From: Panagrolaimus kolymaensis
Lineage: Eukaryota; Nematoda; Chromadorea; Rhabditida; Panagrolaimidae
Length of the DNA: 64,000 nt
Assembly (NCBI GenBank): GCA_028622995.1
Contig: JAJQJQ010000030.1
Coordinates: 1,178,001 to 1,242,000, forward strand
Direction: 5' to 3'
Both the position numbers and the translations under genes were made by a program. This document shows positions 1-11,299 of the stretch, in pieces. Numbering within the stretch: position 1 is the first letter of the stretch; each line of letters begins with the position of its first letter. A model generated the notes under the pieces. The model saw nothing but the letters and a program-made list of their open reading frames with translations. It was not told where the DNA came from and did no database searches.

Positions 1-2
1 TT

Positions 3-1227
3 AAGGAATTAGATTTTTGGTATGATAATCGTCAAGTTAATGTTACACTCATGGGTGAAACAGTTCAAGTATTTCAATATCGTTCAGCATCAAATGTTCC
101 AAGACCGGAATCATATCGTGAAGATGTATTATTGGTTGAAAATGTAACGGATTCAAAAGAAAAGCAAAGAATTTGGAGAAATTTAGCTTCTGCAGCTGAA
201 TCAGGATGGGATTTTAGTTCACGATGGTTTGAAAACCTTCAAAATTTAAGTCAAATTGATACAGTTAATGTAGTGCCCGTGGATCTCAATGCTTACATGT
301 GTGGCAATTTAAATCTTCTTAGCTTCCTTTTTGATAAAGCTGGTATGCTAAATCAGCTATCTAAAAACCTAAATACCGTAAACTAAAATTCTAGGCTCAC
401 CCGATAAAGCTCAATTATATCAAGATAAATACAATGATTTTACGAGCGTTTTTCAAAAAGTTTTTTATGTTGGAAATGAATATGGTTGGTATGATTATAG
501 CCTAAGAAATGGAAGTCATAATATTAATTTTTATCCTTCAATGATTACTCCATTGTTTACTAACTGTTATCATTCCCTTGATGTAACAACCATAGAACAA
601 ATGTTTGAACATATGGAAACTATGGGAGCATTTAAATATAAAGGTGGAATACCATCAAGGTTAGCAACTTCGGTTTTTAAAGTTTAAACAGCTTTATTCA
701 ACTTTTCTATTTTTAGTTTACTAAGTACTGATCAACAATGGGATTTTCCAAATGGTTGGTCACCATCCAATCATATGATTATTGAAGGATTGCGAAAATC
801 TGATTCACCTAAATTACAACAAAAAGCATTTGAAATTGCAGAAAAATGGGTTTTAAGTAATTATTTTGTTTATACTAAAACAACAAATATGTGGGAAAAA
901 TATAATGTTAATGGAAGTTATCCCGATGCTGGAACAGGCGGAGAATATGCTGTTCAATCTGGATTTGGATGGACGAATGGAGCTATTTTGGATTTGTTGA
1001 TAACATATGCGGATCGAATGATTTTTCCTCAACTTAATCAAGTTGTTGCTGAATCGAAAACTATTGGAGAAATCCAAAGTCAAATGGATGAAGCTCACAC
1101 AAGGGATAGCAGTGCATCAAAGCAATTGGATGCAATCGTATCAAGTAGCAATTTAATCGAAGCAAATATTAAATTGATAGCTTTAATTTTGAGTTTTTAT
1201 AAAATTTCTTTGAGTTTTTTAGCTTAA
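3..1227 (+). CDS. Trehalase (alpha,alpha-trehalase, GH37), 5'-partial
   Basis: Hydrolyses trehalose to two glucoses; in nematodes trehalose is a blood sugar and stress protectant. The gene enters from the left edge, so its start is not in the window. Exons read 3-342, 395-659 and 717-1227, giving 371 residues in a continuous frame. Family marks are ELDFWYDNR near the start, VPVDLNAYMCGN, the second trehalase signature QQWDFPNGWSP at the start of exon 3, and the glycine-rich GGEYAVQSGFGWTNG near the C-terminus. Introns are 52 and 57 nt with GTATGC/CTAG and GTTAGC/TTTAG borders. The last ~60 residues are not conserved and end in a hydrophobic stretch (LIALILSFYKISLSFLA), which could be a membrane or GPI-type tail. 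Paralogue assignment is not possible. Confidence 0.95.
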
Positions 1228-2155
1228 ATTTTGTTTTTGGAAGATAGCAAAGATGGAGGAGAGCCAAAACCAAAAAAGTTGCTATTTCGCTTTATTTTTT
1301 AGTTAATTTGTTTCGCTCTTAAAAATGTTCTTAACTTGGTTAATTTCACGCTAATCCTCTCTTATGTATGTTCTTAATTTTTTTTGGTAATTGCGGCGCC
1401 CAGGAATGCCTTGAATAAGCTACAGTAACTTCCTGATCTTCCTGGAATTATTTAAAATCCATCCTTATAATTTATATCCCACAATCTTCATTATGCATAA
1501 TATTGTTTGTAACAATTTATCAAATCTTCTAATCTCTTTAGTAATCCTTAAAAAAAGAATTTCTTCTTTTATCTATGAATGGTTAATATCGACTACTAAT
1601 TTCAAAAATCATTTGGAGTTGTTGTTGTTATTATTGCAATTGAATGTGTCTTATTTTTTTCGCACTTCTCGGTTTGATTCTTATTATTCATTCGGGTAAT
1701 TTTGTTTTCAATATTTTTCTTAAAACTTTTTTATTGTGTAATTTTGGTTTATTTTTTTTCTCTCTGGTCTAATAATCTTTAAAAATTGAAAAAAAAACTT
1801 GTAAATTTGTTGGTTTTCTTTTGTTGTAAAATTAAAAATATGGAAGTAAATATTAATAAATTATTTTTCTTTAAATGTTCTCAAAAATCTATCGAATTAG
1901 AAATTGGAATAACTATAGTTTGATTGAACAAAGAAAAGAATGAAAAAGGAGAAGATCGATTACGGAAGTAACATAAATGTCAATGAGAAAAACAAGGTTC
2001 TTTTCTTTTTAAATTTCAAGTTTTTCTTAATTGATAAATGAAAGATAGATAAAATTATTTTCAAGTTTTTAAAAAACATTTTTCAAAGTTGAAAAAAAAG
2101 AGATAGTCAAAAGTTTGTAAGACAAAAAAAATCTAAAGAGCAATATGGAATCAAT
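1228..2155. other. Intergenic gap between convergent trehalase and SPTLC1
   Basis: AT-rich, with no ORF resembling a known protein on either strand. I looked here on the minus strand for the missing second half of SPTLC1 and found no trace of it. The interval should hold the two 3' ends and their poly(A) signals. Confidence 0.6.
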
Positions 2156-3355
2156 CTAAAGCGGTCTGTAACTCAATGTCCCTCCACCACTAACGCCTCC
2201 AAAAATAAAAGAAGATACATAAAATAATTGAAAACCAACCTTTTCCAGATTTACCCAAAACACCAAAAGAAAATGATTCATCAATAAAAATTCGGACTGT
2301 ATATTTCCATTTAAGTTCGAGTAATCGTTTTAATGGACAAATATTGGCAGTTTTAGCATAAAGGCCTTCAACAACCATAAATCTTCGAATTTTTGATGCT
2401 TGTTTTGGATCTTTTTTATCTTTTTCTTCTTGAATTTTTAATAATCGTTCAAGATCTTCTGGATCATTATGGTCGAACCATTCAATGCGGCTTCGAGAAG
2501 CTTGAAGGCCTTTTTGAATAGCAAAATTTACTCCTTTATCCACAAAAATAATATCTCCTCGTTTTGCATAAGCTGGAATGGCGCTTGCAATGGTTGCAAA
2601 GCCATATGAATAAAGAACGGCTTCTTCACAATTTAGGAATTCAGCAAGCTCCTTTTCAAGATCAAGATGAACATCCACGGTTCCATAAAATCCACGAGGT
2701 CCACAACTTCCTACACCATATTTAAAAATGGTTTTCTTTGCAACTTCCTACAAAAAAAATTTTGTTCCACTAATTCCAAAAATAAAAGAAAAAATATATC
2801 TAAATTTAAAACTTTGAAAAGCCAGCAAATTTAGGCTTCATAAACACTCAATTTTGAAACTTTGATATCCCAGTGTTTTCCGACTCATTAATTCACCGAT
2901 TCACTTACTTCAATTCGATGATCACCAACAAAACCCAAAAAATTTGTAGTTCCTGCATTTAAATATTGTTTGCCTTCAATAGAAACATATTTACCCATTT
3001 TTCCATCAACATATTTAGGTTTATGAGTTAATAATTCAGGCTCGATTTCGGGTACTAAAGGATCGGGAATCCATTCGTTTATAAGTTCATCCTTTTCTTC
3101 TTCCGTTAATTTTACAATTGAACGCTTTTCACGTTTACGAAATACAAAAAGATAAATTACTAAAGCAATTAAAACAGCTTCAATAAAATAATGAATGCTT
3201 GAAATCTAAAAAACCGAAATTTAAATTTTAAAATTATAAGCTAAAAAAATTAGAGAGATAAGTAATTTTTAGCTACCATAAACCAATATTTCCATTGTTA
3301 CCCCCCTACTTACATAAGTTAATGTCGTACTAAAAGATCGACCAATAGCATCCAT
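2156..3355 (-). CDS. Serine palmitoyltransferase subunit 1 (SPTLC1-like), C-terminally truncated
   Basis: SPTLC1 pairs with SPTLC2 in the ER membrane to condense serine and palmitoyl-CoA, the first step of sphingolipid synthesis. Exons are 3355-3314, 3205-2909, 2747-2240 and 2196-2156, all phase-consistent, giving 295 residues. The N-terminus [14 protein letters not shown] leads into a membrane helix (about 15-35), then the conserved [38 protein letters not shown] and [18 protein letters not shown]. After that glycine the model runs [13 protein letters not shown] and stops. The family normally has about 460-475 residues, so the second half of the aminotransferase fold is absent. If intron 3 is not spliced, translation ends instead with [15 protein letters not shown], so both readings are truncated. 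It could be a decayed gene, a dominant-negative short form, or an assembly loss. Identity is certain; functionality is doubtful. Confidence 0.88.
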
Positions 3356-3795
3356 GATTAATATTCAAAAAATAATAATAAATGCTTGCGGAATAATTCA
3401 GCCAAAATTAACCCTAAAAAACAGAAAAGTAAAAATATTTCAGCTCTTATAAAAATGATAACCTTTTTTTGATTGATCGATAAACCAAAAAAAAAATTAA
3501 AACTACGTCAAAAAATAAAATCTTAAAATGGTGTGGTCAAGAAAAAAAATTTCACAAGGAAAAATGAGACAAGGAAATTTCCATGATAAATTTTTCATGT
3601 CTGCATTTTTTGGTAGTTTTTTTAGTTGGTTTTTTTTAAAAGTTATCAATCAACAAGAAAAGTTATTTTAAAAAAATAAAGATATAAAAAATTGTTAAAA
3701 ATAACAACTTCCAAATCAAAATTAAACGACATTGGTTTTTTTTAATAAAATTTTATAACAACAAAACAAAAATCAACAAAATTAAAAATTAAAAT
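3356..3795. other. Spacer between NEPRO-like gene and SPTLC1 (same strand)
   Basis: 440 bp of AT-rich, poly(A/T)-rich sequence without an ORF. Both flanking genes run leftward, so it holds the 3' end of the NEPRO-like gene and the 5' region of SPTLC1. Confidence 0.6.
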
Positions 3796-5858
3796 TTAAC
3801 GTTTTTTCTTAAAATTTTTCTTTGAAATTCCAAGAGTATTTGGAAGAGTGGTGTTATGATTTTTTCTTCCAAAAATGGCGGTGGTGTCATTTTTTCCTTT
3901 CTTCTGCACTTGCTGCTGCTTTTGGTTATGTGAAGAAGATGATGATGGGTTTTCTTGACGACTTTGTGATAGTGATAAAAATTGCTGAGTCATCAATGAT
4001 GTTAACTCTTGTTTAGGGGTTGTTACCGCTGCTTCAATAACTTTAGTTAAATCACCGCCATTCTTGACATTGCTGAAAAACAAAAATCAAACATAGTCAT
4101 TCTTGTCATGGAAGAAAATACAAACATATATGGTATTCCAAGAGCCAAATTAAACTATGGATAATTTAAAGGGCTTGGACCAGGTGATACAATCAATAAA
4201 AAAGAGCTTATTGCAAAAAAGATGTTTAATTTAGTGAACTTGAGCTTCATTGATACTTTAGCCCTCATCATTGCAAAGTTATTTATGAATCAAAGGGTCG
4301 GCAAAAGTTAGAGTAAATAAACAAATTAATAATAAACAAATACACAACCAATGATGGTCAAGGAAAATATGAGATATCTCAATAACTTTGCATTTGGTTG
4401 AGAAGCTTTGTGAAGACAATAAAGCCCCATAATGGATAAACTAATCACTTTTAAAGCCAAGACATTGAACTTTGAATTCAAAAGACATCATCATTAAAGG
4501 ACACGCAAGCACACTTTAACCAAAACGTTGTTAATCAACGGATTCAAATATTCCATTTGCTTTAGCAACCATAAACATCGCCGCCATTGTTACATGAGTT
4601 GTCGTTTATGGGCAATCAAATATAAATAAAAGACAAAAGAAGCACATAGTTAGTTAGTATTCACAGAAATAAGAAAGTACACAAGAAAGACATTTATTAA
4701 AGAAATACACAATAACAACAACAACAAAAAAGATAATAAACAATGAAAAAAATAAACGACTAAGAATGGACATAAATCAAGGATTAAAAAGCAAACTTAC
4801 TCTAAACCATTTGCATTAAGATATTGTTCAACAATAGCACGTTCTTCCCAAGCTGGAGCATTTGCAAGTTTTAGAATCAATTCAGCTTCTTTTGGACGTT
4901 CTTGTGATTTCACTTGTTCAGATTCATATGGAAGTTCTTTTGAAGTTTTTGGAAATCGGGCATCACATTCATTCAAATATTCTCCAAGATCATTATAAAC
5001 TTCTCGTAACACTTGAATTTGTCGATTTGCTTCGGATGAAATTTCTGCTGCCATGGCCACCAAAATCAAAAGAAGAATAAGCTAAAAAAGCAGAAAAAGT
5101 GTTAGCAATTCAAAAGCATCGAAAGAATGAGTAACATACAAAATGTCCAAGTTCAATAAATCCCATGTAATAGTTCATTGCTCGAATACAATATATTCTT
5201 AGTTTATCCAATAGTAACATTCTTTGAATCAGTTGAGAACCAGCAAAAATGAGACCTTCTTTAGTATATTCATATGTTGAAGCAGCTTTGGTCAAACCCT
5301 AAAAATGAGAATATGTTAATAGTTTTCGAAGAACAGTGTAAGATGATAACGTTGATTAGCTAACCAACGATAAGCAAGCAATAAAGAAAGCAGCGATATC
5401 ACACATATAGCTTCACAAGTCTAGAAAAATTACCACCATACCTCTAAAATCTTTTTCAATCCCACCAAAAAATCATTTTCATTGATCCTTCTTTGTTGTT
5501 TCATAAGTTGTTGAGTAGCTTTCCAAAATTTTTGATGACGATTTGAAGCTCCATGCTTATAATTAATTTCTTTATATCGTCGTTGAAGAGGTAAACATAT
5601 TTGAGTATCACATCTTTCAGCTTTCATTTTTCCTATTAATGAATTGAGTTTGATACGAAATAATTGAAGCTTTTCTTTGAGCGTGGAATCATTTACAATT
5701 TTTCGATGAAAATATGAAGATTGTGTTGAAGGAATTGATTCGATGAAATCTGTAACAGATAAACATGAAAATAGATAAACAAAAAGAAACAAATTACCTG
5801 ATAAGTTTTGAGATGACGATATCGTTGAAGTTGATGATGAAGGTTGTGGATCAGTCAT
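3796..5858 (-). CDS. NEPRO / Rmp1-like nucleolar protein (putative RNase MRP-associated factor)
   Basis: Five phase-consistent exons: 5858-5798, 5749-5442, 5298-5140, 5081-4801 and 4072-3796, giving 361 residues. The start MTDPQPSSSTSTISSS lies 4 nt after a TTTCCAG acceptor, suiting trans-splicing. The helical middle contains RYKEINYKHGASNRHQKFWK followed by LLLDKLRIYCIRAMNYYMGFIELGHF joined to LILLLILVAMAAEI. This 'small basic helix, then xLGHF plus a hydrophobic helix' layout is what I recall for the N-terminal domain of NEPRO (nucleolus and neural progenitor protein) and yeast Rmp1, an RNase MRP subunit. The C-terminus is Ser/Gln-rich and ends in the basic KKNFKKKR, a plausible nucleolar signal. 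Intron 4 (4073-4800) is 728 nt, far longer than the others. Identification is by pattern memory and needs a profile search. Confidence 0.55.
4073..4800 (-). other. Large intron of NEPRO-like gene
   Basis: 728 nt, while the other introns of this gene are 48-143 nt. On the plus strand a fairly open stretch (about 4108-4310, two stop codons) could be a decayed insertion, but I recognise no protein in it. Confidence 0.4.
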
Positions 5859-7557
5859 TTCTCTGGAAAAAATAAAAAAGTAAAAGTTTGAATGAAAGGA
5901 ATTCAAAGAGCGCAAAAAAAGCTTGCTTCAAAGTTTGAGAAGCAACAAATAAAGGTAAGAAAGTGAAACGCAGGTACACAGAAAGCCAAAAAATGTACCA
6001 AAAATTTTGATGGATGCTTTAGGATTTGATTTTGATTGTATTGATTATTTTTATTTTGCTTTCCAATAAAAAAGCTATGTCGTACGTCAGGTGACCTTCG
6101 TTTTGTAAAGAATATGTATGTAGGTAAACGTCAAAGAAGAAGAAGAAGAAAAATACAAGCATGATCGGCGCCGGCGATGGCGCATATTTTTTTAATAAGC
6201 AAGCAACACTGTTCATTCAACTATCAGACTATCAGACAAAAAAAAAAACCCACGCTCTAAAAGAATGGAATGTTTAGACGATATTTTAGCTATATAAATT
6301 TCTGGGTAGGTTTTTTTTACAAGAAAAACAAGTAAATCCAAGTAACCATTTTTAATTCATCTCAACGTTTTTTCCATTTTCCACCAACTTTAACATCGAC
6401 GACGACAATTTTTCTTTTTTGTCGTTGCATTTTTTTGTTTGTTGCTTGCTTGAAGAAAAGCCAACAATGATAAATCTTTAATCAAAGGTGCAGAGTACAT
6501 TGTTTTGTATGTATGTACATATACATACCTGTCTTGTCGCCGTCGTCTTTCGATTATGACAAGATTGAGAAGAATAAAAAAATCGAATGTTTCTTTCCGA
6601 TTTTTTTTTGTTGTTTATCCAAGGAATTCTCCTTTTTTTGCAAATAAAATTATTTAGACACAAAAAATGTTTGTTAGACAGAAAAGAAAGAAGTTCATTG
6701 GGTTTAAAAAATTTGAAAGGAGTGAAGAGTGAAATGAATCATAATTCAAAATACATAGTTCATCCATTTTTTTTCTTCTTCTCCAAACTGCAAAATGTTG
6801 GAGAATAACAACTATGCCTGGGTTTAGAAATGGGTTTGTTGAATAACTTAATTGGAGCTCTAATAAACCCATAAAAAATGAAGAAAAAATAGTCAAGCTG
6901 CAGACGATGATTTTTTATTTTTGTGAGGCTTTCAGAAGCTTTAGTGAATTTCTTTTTCTGATTTATTTTTCTTGTTTTTTGACAAACTTCTTTTACATTT
7001 TCATTAGGTTTTATAGTTTATTGGAAATCGCATCTGATAATTGAGAAAGAAAATAATAGAACCAATTTTGATATTTGAAAATCTAAATAGTCTGCAACAT
7101 GTTTTTTTTTTGCCATTGAAACCAATAAACTGAAGGTTTTTTGGTCGTCGTAATTAACCATTAACATTTAAGGCATTTTTATTTAATTAATCAATATCCA
7201 TATCTCCTTTTTTTCCTTGTTTGGTGAGTTGTCTGCCTTCTTTAAAAACAATAACACTCATGTTTAAAAATCATTTTTTGTTTTGTTTGATCTTTGTCAC
7301 TTGTCATCATCGTCCAGCCAGCCAGCAGCCATCTCATTTGCCGGCCGTCCGACGACCCAACAAGAAAAACAACAAATTAATGTCCCTTTTTAAAAACAAG
7401 AAATTTCCTTATTGATTAAATTAAAAATTTAAAAAAAAGCGAAATTGATAGATAATTATTATATTTGCATTTCCTATCTTCTTTTTGGCCGCCACCAAAA
7501 AAACATTAAGTTTTCCAAAATCAAAATTATTACTTTTATTTATTTTTCAACCAAATA
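5859..7557. other. Divergent intergenic region NEPRO-like / AGXT
   Basis: 1.7 kb between two divergent genes, so it should carry both promoters. It has short simple repeats (GAAGAAGAAGAA near 6133; alternating GTATGTATGTACATATACATAC near 6507) and poly(T) runs. No ORF here resembles a known protein. Confidence 0.6.
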
Positions 7558-9162
7558 ATGAATTTTTATGCTCGTTTTAATGTTAGTGGGCGACTATCAT
7601 CACAAAAAACTTTACAACGGGTCATCACTGCAAATTTTGTATCTTCATTGATTTTACCCAACCGCAGCAGCATCAGCAATAATTTGTTGTCTCCAATAAA
7701 TTTTTCGCAGCAATCATTCAAGGTTCGTTGTTTTTTGTTTGATTGTAACTGTTTTTTGTCTTTTCTCTTCATTTTTTTATCCGTGTGCTTTTCTCCCAAA
7801 TATTTAAAATAATTACTAACTTTGATTTTATTTGTCACTTTTTTGTGATTAAAAACTGAAAGTCTTAAGGTAGTTTTTTTAGATCCATACAATGTCATCT
7901 TTTTCCATTCCTCCACCCGAAGTTCTTAAAAATCCACCAAATATTCCTGAAAAGCAATTATTTGGTCCAGGACCAAGTAATATGTCGGTTGAAATTCGAC
8001 ATTCTATGAATTCTCCACTTTTGGGTCATTTGCATGTTGAATTTTGTCAGGTAAATCGAATTTCAAATAGTCGACTAATATCCACCGAAAATAATTTTAA
8101 GATAATGGATGATTGTAAAGCTGGAATTCAATATCTTTTCCAAACTAAAAATCCTCTAACTTTTTCTGTTTCTGGCACGGGTCATGCTGGAATGGAATGT
8201 GCTGTAATGAATTTATTGGAATATGGGGAAACATTTCTCGTAGTTCAAAATGGAATTTGGGGTGCTCGAGCTGCTTCACTTGGAAAACGATTGGGTTTAA
8301 ATGTTCAAACTATTGTTGTTCCTGAAGGAAAGGCAGCTTCATTAAATCAAATTCGTGAAGCTATAAATCAACATAAACCAAAAGTGTTATTTATTTGTCA
8401 TGGTGAAAGTTCCACTGGGGTTGCTCATCCACTTAAAGGAATCTCAGATATTTGTCATGAAAATGGAATTCTATTCCTCGTTGATACTGTAGCATCCATT
8501 GGAGGAACTGAATTTAATGCGGATGCTCTTGGAATTGATTGCGTTTATACCGCCACTCAAAAAGTTCTCAACGCTCCTCCTGGACTTGCACCAATTTCAT
8601 TTAGCGCAAAAGCATTAGAAAAAATTAAAAATCGTAAAACTCAATGTGTATCATTTTATTTTGATGCTCTTGAACTAGCAAATTATTGGGGTTGTTTTGA
8701 TGAACCTCGAAGATATCATCATACTGGAATGATTTCAATGGTATATTCCCTTCGAGCCGCCCTTGCTGCTATAGCTAAAGAAGGAATCGAAAATGAAATA
8801 AAACGTCATAAAGATAATTGCATTTATTTTCATCAAAAACTTGAAGAAGCTAGATTTCAACTTTTTGTGGAAGATAAGGTATGCTAAAACAAAAGTCACA
8901 CAGCTTCCATTTATTTATTTTTTCTTCAAATTTTCAGGATCTCCGCCTCCCATGTCTTACTACCATAAAAGTGCCAGAAGGAATTGAATGGAAAAAAGTC
9001 GCAGATAAATTAATGGCACAAAAAATTGAAATTGCTGGAGGCCTTGGTCCAACTTTAGGAAAAATATGGCGCATTGGCACATTTGGTATTAATTCAGAGA
9101 AATCAAAAATTGATAAAATTGTTGCAGCTTTGAAAGAAGCATCCTCCCAAAAGGTTGATTAA
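7558..9162 (+). CDS. Alanine-glyoxylate aminotransferase, mitochondrial-type
   Basis: PLP-dependent class V aminotransferase that converts glyoxylate plus alanine to glycine plus pyruvate. Exons 7558-7722, 7883-8050, 8102-8878 and 8938-9162 give 444 residues. Exon 1 encodes an Arg/Ser/Asn-rich leader without acidic residues (MNFYARFNVSGRLSSQ...), a good mitochondrial presequence. An internal Met at 7892 would give a form without it. Family marks are LFGPGPSNMS, the substrate loop SGTGHAGMECAVMN, CHGESSTGV, the PLP aspartate in FLVDTVASIGG, and the Schiff-base lysine in TATQKVLNAPPG (Lys about 265). The protein ends in SSQKVD, which is not a peroxisomal SKL-type signal, so mitochondria are the likely site. 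Intron 2 (8051-8101) is 51 nt, in frame and stop-free, so its retention would still give an open frame. Confidence 0.95.
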
Positions 9163-9198
9163 ACATAAATGAAAGACAATAGTTTCTAAATCAAAAAA

Positions 9199-9818
9199 GG
9201 GCACTTCTTCAGTTTCTCCACCCTACTTTTTCACTTTTTTTCATTTTCCTCTTATTTTACAGGGGGGACCAAGGCATTTTCGGTATTTCATAGGGAGGAC
9301 CAAGGAATTTTTTATTTTCATATTTTTTTGTTTTTTTTAAAGAAGTAATAGAACCATGGATCCTTTTACTTTTTGGATCCTTGGATTATGGATCCTTTTT
9401 AGGATCTGGATCTTTAATATTCTTTATAGGATCTGGATCTTAATTTATGGGTAATGGATCTTTAAGAACCTTTTTGTTGGGATCTTCCTTTTTTCGGATC
9501 TTTAATAACCTTTATAGATTCTAGATCCTTTGACATTTTAAAGCACTTCAAAATTTAATCTTTTACTAAAAAAAAAATTGTAACTCTTTTTATTTGTTGA
9601 ATTTCAATATATTCAAGTTTGAAACAAAGGTCTTTGAAGCTTCTATAGTTGAGTGGTTAGTACCCTTGACTGTGAGAAAGTCAAAAGTTCTACTCCCTCT
9701 TGAAGAAAAAAAATTCCTTTGGTCTCCCCTGTGAAAGTAGGAAATTCCCTTGGTCCCCCCTGTAAAATAAGGAAAAAAAAGTGAAAAAATAGGGTGGAGA
9801 AACTGAAGAAGTTCCCAA
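9199..9818. mobile_element. Terminal-inverted-repeat element (~620 bp) with tRNA-like core
   Basis: Left arm (9199 to about 9325) and right arm (about 9700-9818) are near-perfect reverse complements for roughly 115 bp. Both carry ACTTCTTCAGTTTCTCCACC at the outer edge and TTATTTTACAGGGGGGACCA further in. The interior has direct short repeats built on GGATCC/GGATCTGGATCTT (about 9355-9530) and a tRNA-like segment (9640-9705). There is no ORF, so it is non-autonomous. The flanks on both sides are A-rich (AAAAAA next to the terminal GGG/CCC), so the target duplication cannot be defined. Confidence 0.8.
9640..9705 (+). repeat. tRNA-like sequence inside the TIR element (degenerate tRNA or SINE head)
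   Basis: The segment has an A-box-like TAGTTGAGTGGTTAG and a B-box-like AGTTCTACTCC at roughly tRNA spacing. Between them is a possible anticodon arm TTGACT-GTGAGAA-AGTCAA with T33 and a GAG (Leu-type) anticodon. The acceptor stem CTTC/GAAG pairs for only four bases before mismatching, so I read it as a decayed tRNA or a Pol III promoter head, not a working tRNA gene. Confidence 0.5.
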
Positions 9819-10493
9819 AAAAGTATTAAAATTTATAGGCGAATCTTTGATAAATGAGGAGGAGCAAAGTTATGGTTGAAAGGTTTATGCAAATTTTGAG
9901 GCTTGGAATTTCATATCTAATTTTATTTAAATTGTTGTGTCATAGATATAAAGATTGCAAGATGTTACGTTTTATTTTTGATAAATAAAAAGTTTATTAT
10001 TGTATAATTTATTTTGAAAAAAAGAAATCAAAGAATTCGAAGAAATAAATATCGCAAATCACACAATTTTAATGAATGAAGTGTAGTGGATGCGCCAAGT
10101 CCCCACAGAAGCATTATAAAAAATTGAGGAAAGAAGTCCCAAAACGAAAAAAGAATTTCTTTAGCCCTTGAAAAAAAAATTAGATATAAAAATATTTATT
10201 TGTTGTTATTGCAGTCTTTTTTTTCTCCAGAAAGCTTTCATCGTCTTTTTTTTGGTTGTTGCTATTTTCAGAGCTTCACTCCCTTGATTCTGTGATTTAT
10301 TTTTTAATTAGTAAACTACTTTTGGTAACGGAATTATTAGTAAGTTTTTATAATATATTATCCTAGTAGAAACAAACTTGGCGCCTCTTTGAAGCAATTT
10401 TGGCGTAAATGCTTTTTTATTTTAATTGATTGACTATTCTACCATTTAACAATTTTTACCCATCTTCAGCTCTTTCAATTACCTCCCGCCATC

Positions 10494-11173
10494 ATGGAAC
10501 AACATATTCCAGTGGATGCATTGATTCAAGATTTTGAAAGTCATAAACAACGATTCGATAAATGGAAGATTGATCATAAGAATGCCCAAGGAACAACAGA
10601 TTATGAAAATTATGTTGCCAAGTTTCGACAATATGAAATGGAAATGAATGCAAGAATATCCGAGCTTCAAGGTCGTACCACAACGGTTAATGAATCAGTG
10701 GATGCACAGCTTCATAAATTATTAGCCCAATGTTCAAAAGAAGAATTTATTTTAGCATTTTTACATGCGTCCGCAAAGGATCAAACGTTAATTAAAACAG
10801 TCACAGATGTAAGCTTAAATTTATCTGTGATATGTATTTATTTAAAGTTTATTCACTTTTCTAGGCATTAGAAACTATAACAACTCCTAAAAATGTGCCA
10901 ATGCTGATTAATTCATATGGAGTTCGACCTATTTTACCTTCATCATCTTCTTCTCCAGCAATGATCTCACAATCACCTTTACAACCTCAAGGATCGCCCG
11001 CTCCCCATATACATATTCGCCCACCAAAAGTACAAATGACTAACTATGGTTTAATTCCAGAAGGTTGGACGATTGATCAACCTATCCTTCGTCCAGAAAG
11101 ACTACCACCACCACCGAAAAGATATGCTGAAGCATCCAAATTGCCATTTTTTGATATTGGTGGTGGAAATTGA
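10494..11173 (+). CDS. Unrecognised protein: helical N-terminus, proline-rich tail
   Basis: Two exons, 10494-10808 and 10865-11173, give 207 residues. I do not recognise the family. Residues 1 to about 105 are charged and helical with regularly spaced aromatics (FESHKQRFDKWK, YENYVAKFRQYEMEM), likely coiled coil. The second half is Pro/Ser-rich (RPILPSSSSSPAM, SPAPHIHIRPPKVQ, ERLPPPPKRYAEA) and ends PFFDIGGGN. Such a layout is common in nuclear RNA-processing scaffolds, but that is only an impression. It is the first of three same-strand genes spaced about 250 and 200 bp apart (then bS21m and TDP-43), which would suit a nematode operon. Confidence 0.8.
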
Positions 11174-11299
11174 TCATGCTGTTTTAATTATTTGTTTCTT
11201 ATTCGTTTTTGTTTTTTCTTTCGGTCGTGATTTGCTTTTTTGTTTGATAAAAAACCAAAAGATTTATATTTTTTTATTATCGTTTATGGTGGATTGATG

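Larger units (their letters stand above)
9163..10493. other. Intergenic region AGXT to the Pro-rich gene
   Basis: Apart from the 620-bp element at 9199-9818, it is AT-rich sequence without a protein-like ORF. A TCTTCAG just before the next gene's ATG (about 10465) could be a trans-splice acceptor. Confidence 0.5.

Noticed and set aside
4108..4310. Plus-strand, mostly open stretch inside the large NEPRO-like intron.
   Set aside because: Contains stop codons, is too short, and matches nothing I know; it could be chance or a decayed insertion.
9640..9705. Calling the tRNA-like segment a functional tRNA-Leu gene.
   Set aside because: The acceptor stem pairs for only four bases and it lies within a repeat element, so it is more likely a decayed or SINE-type head.
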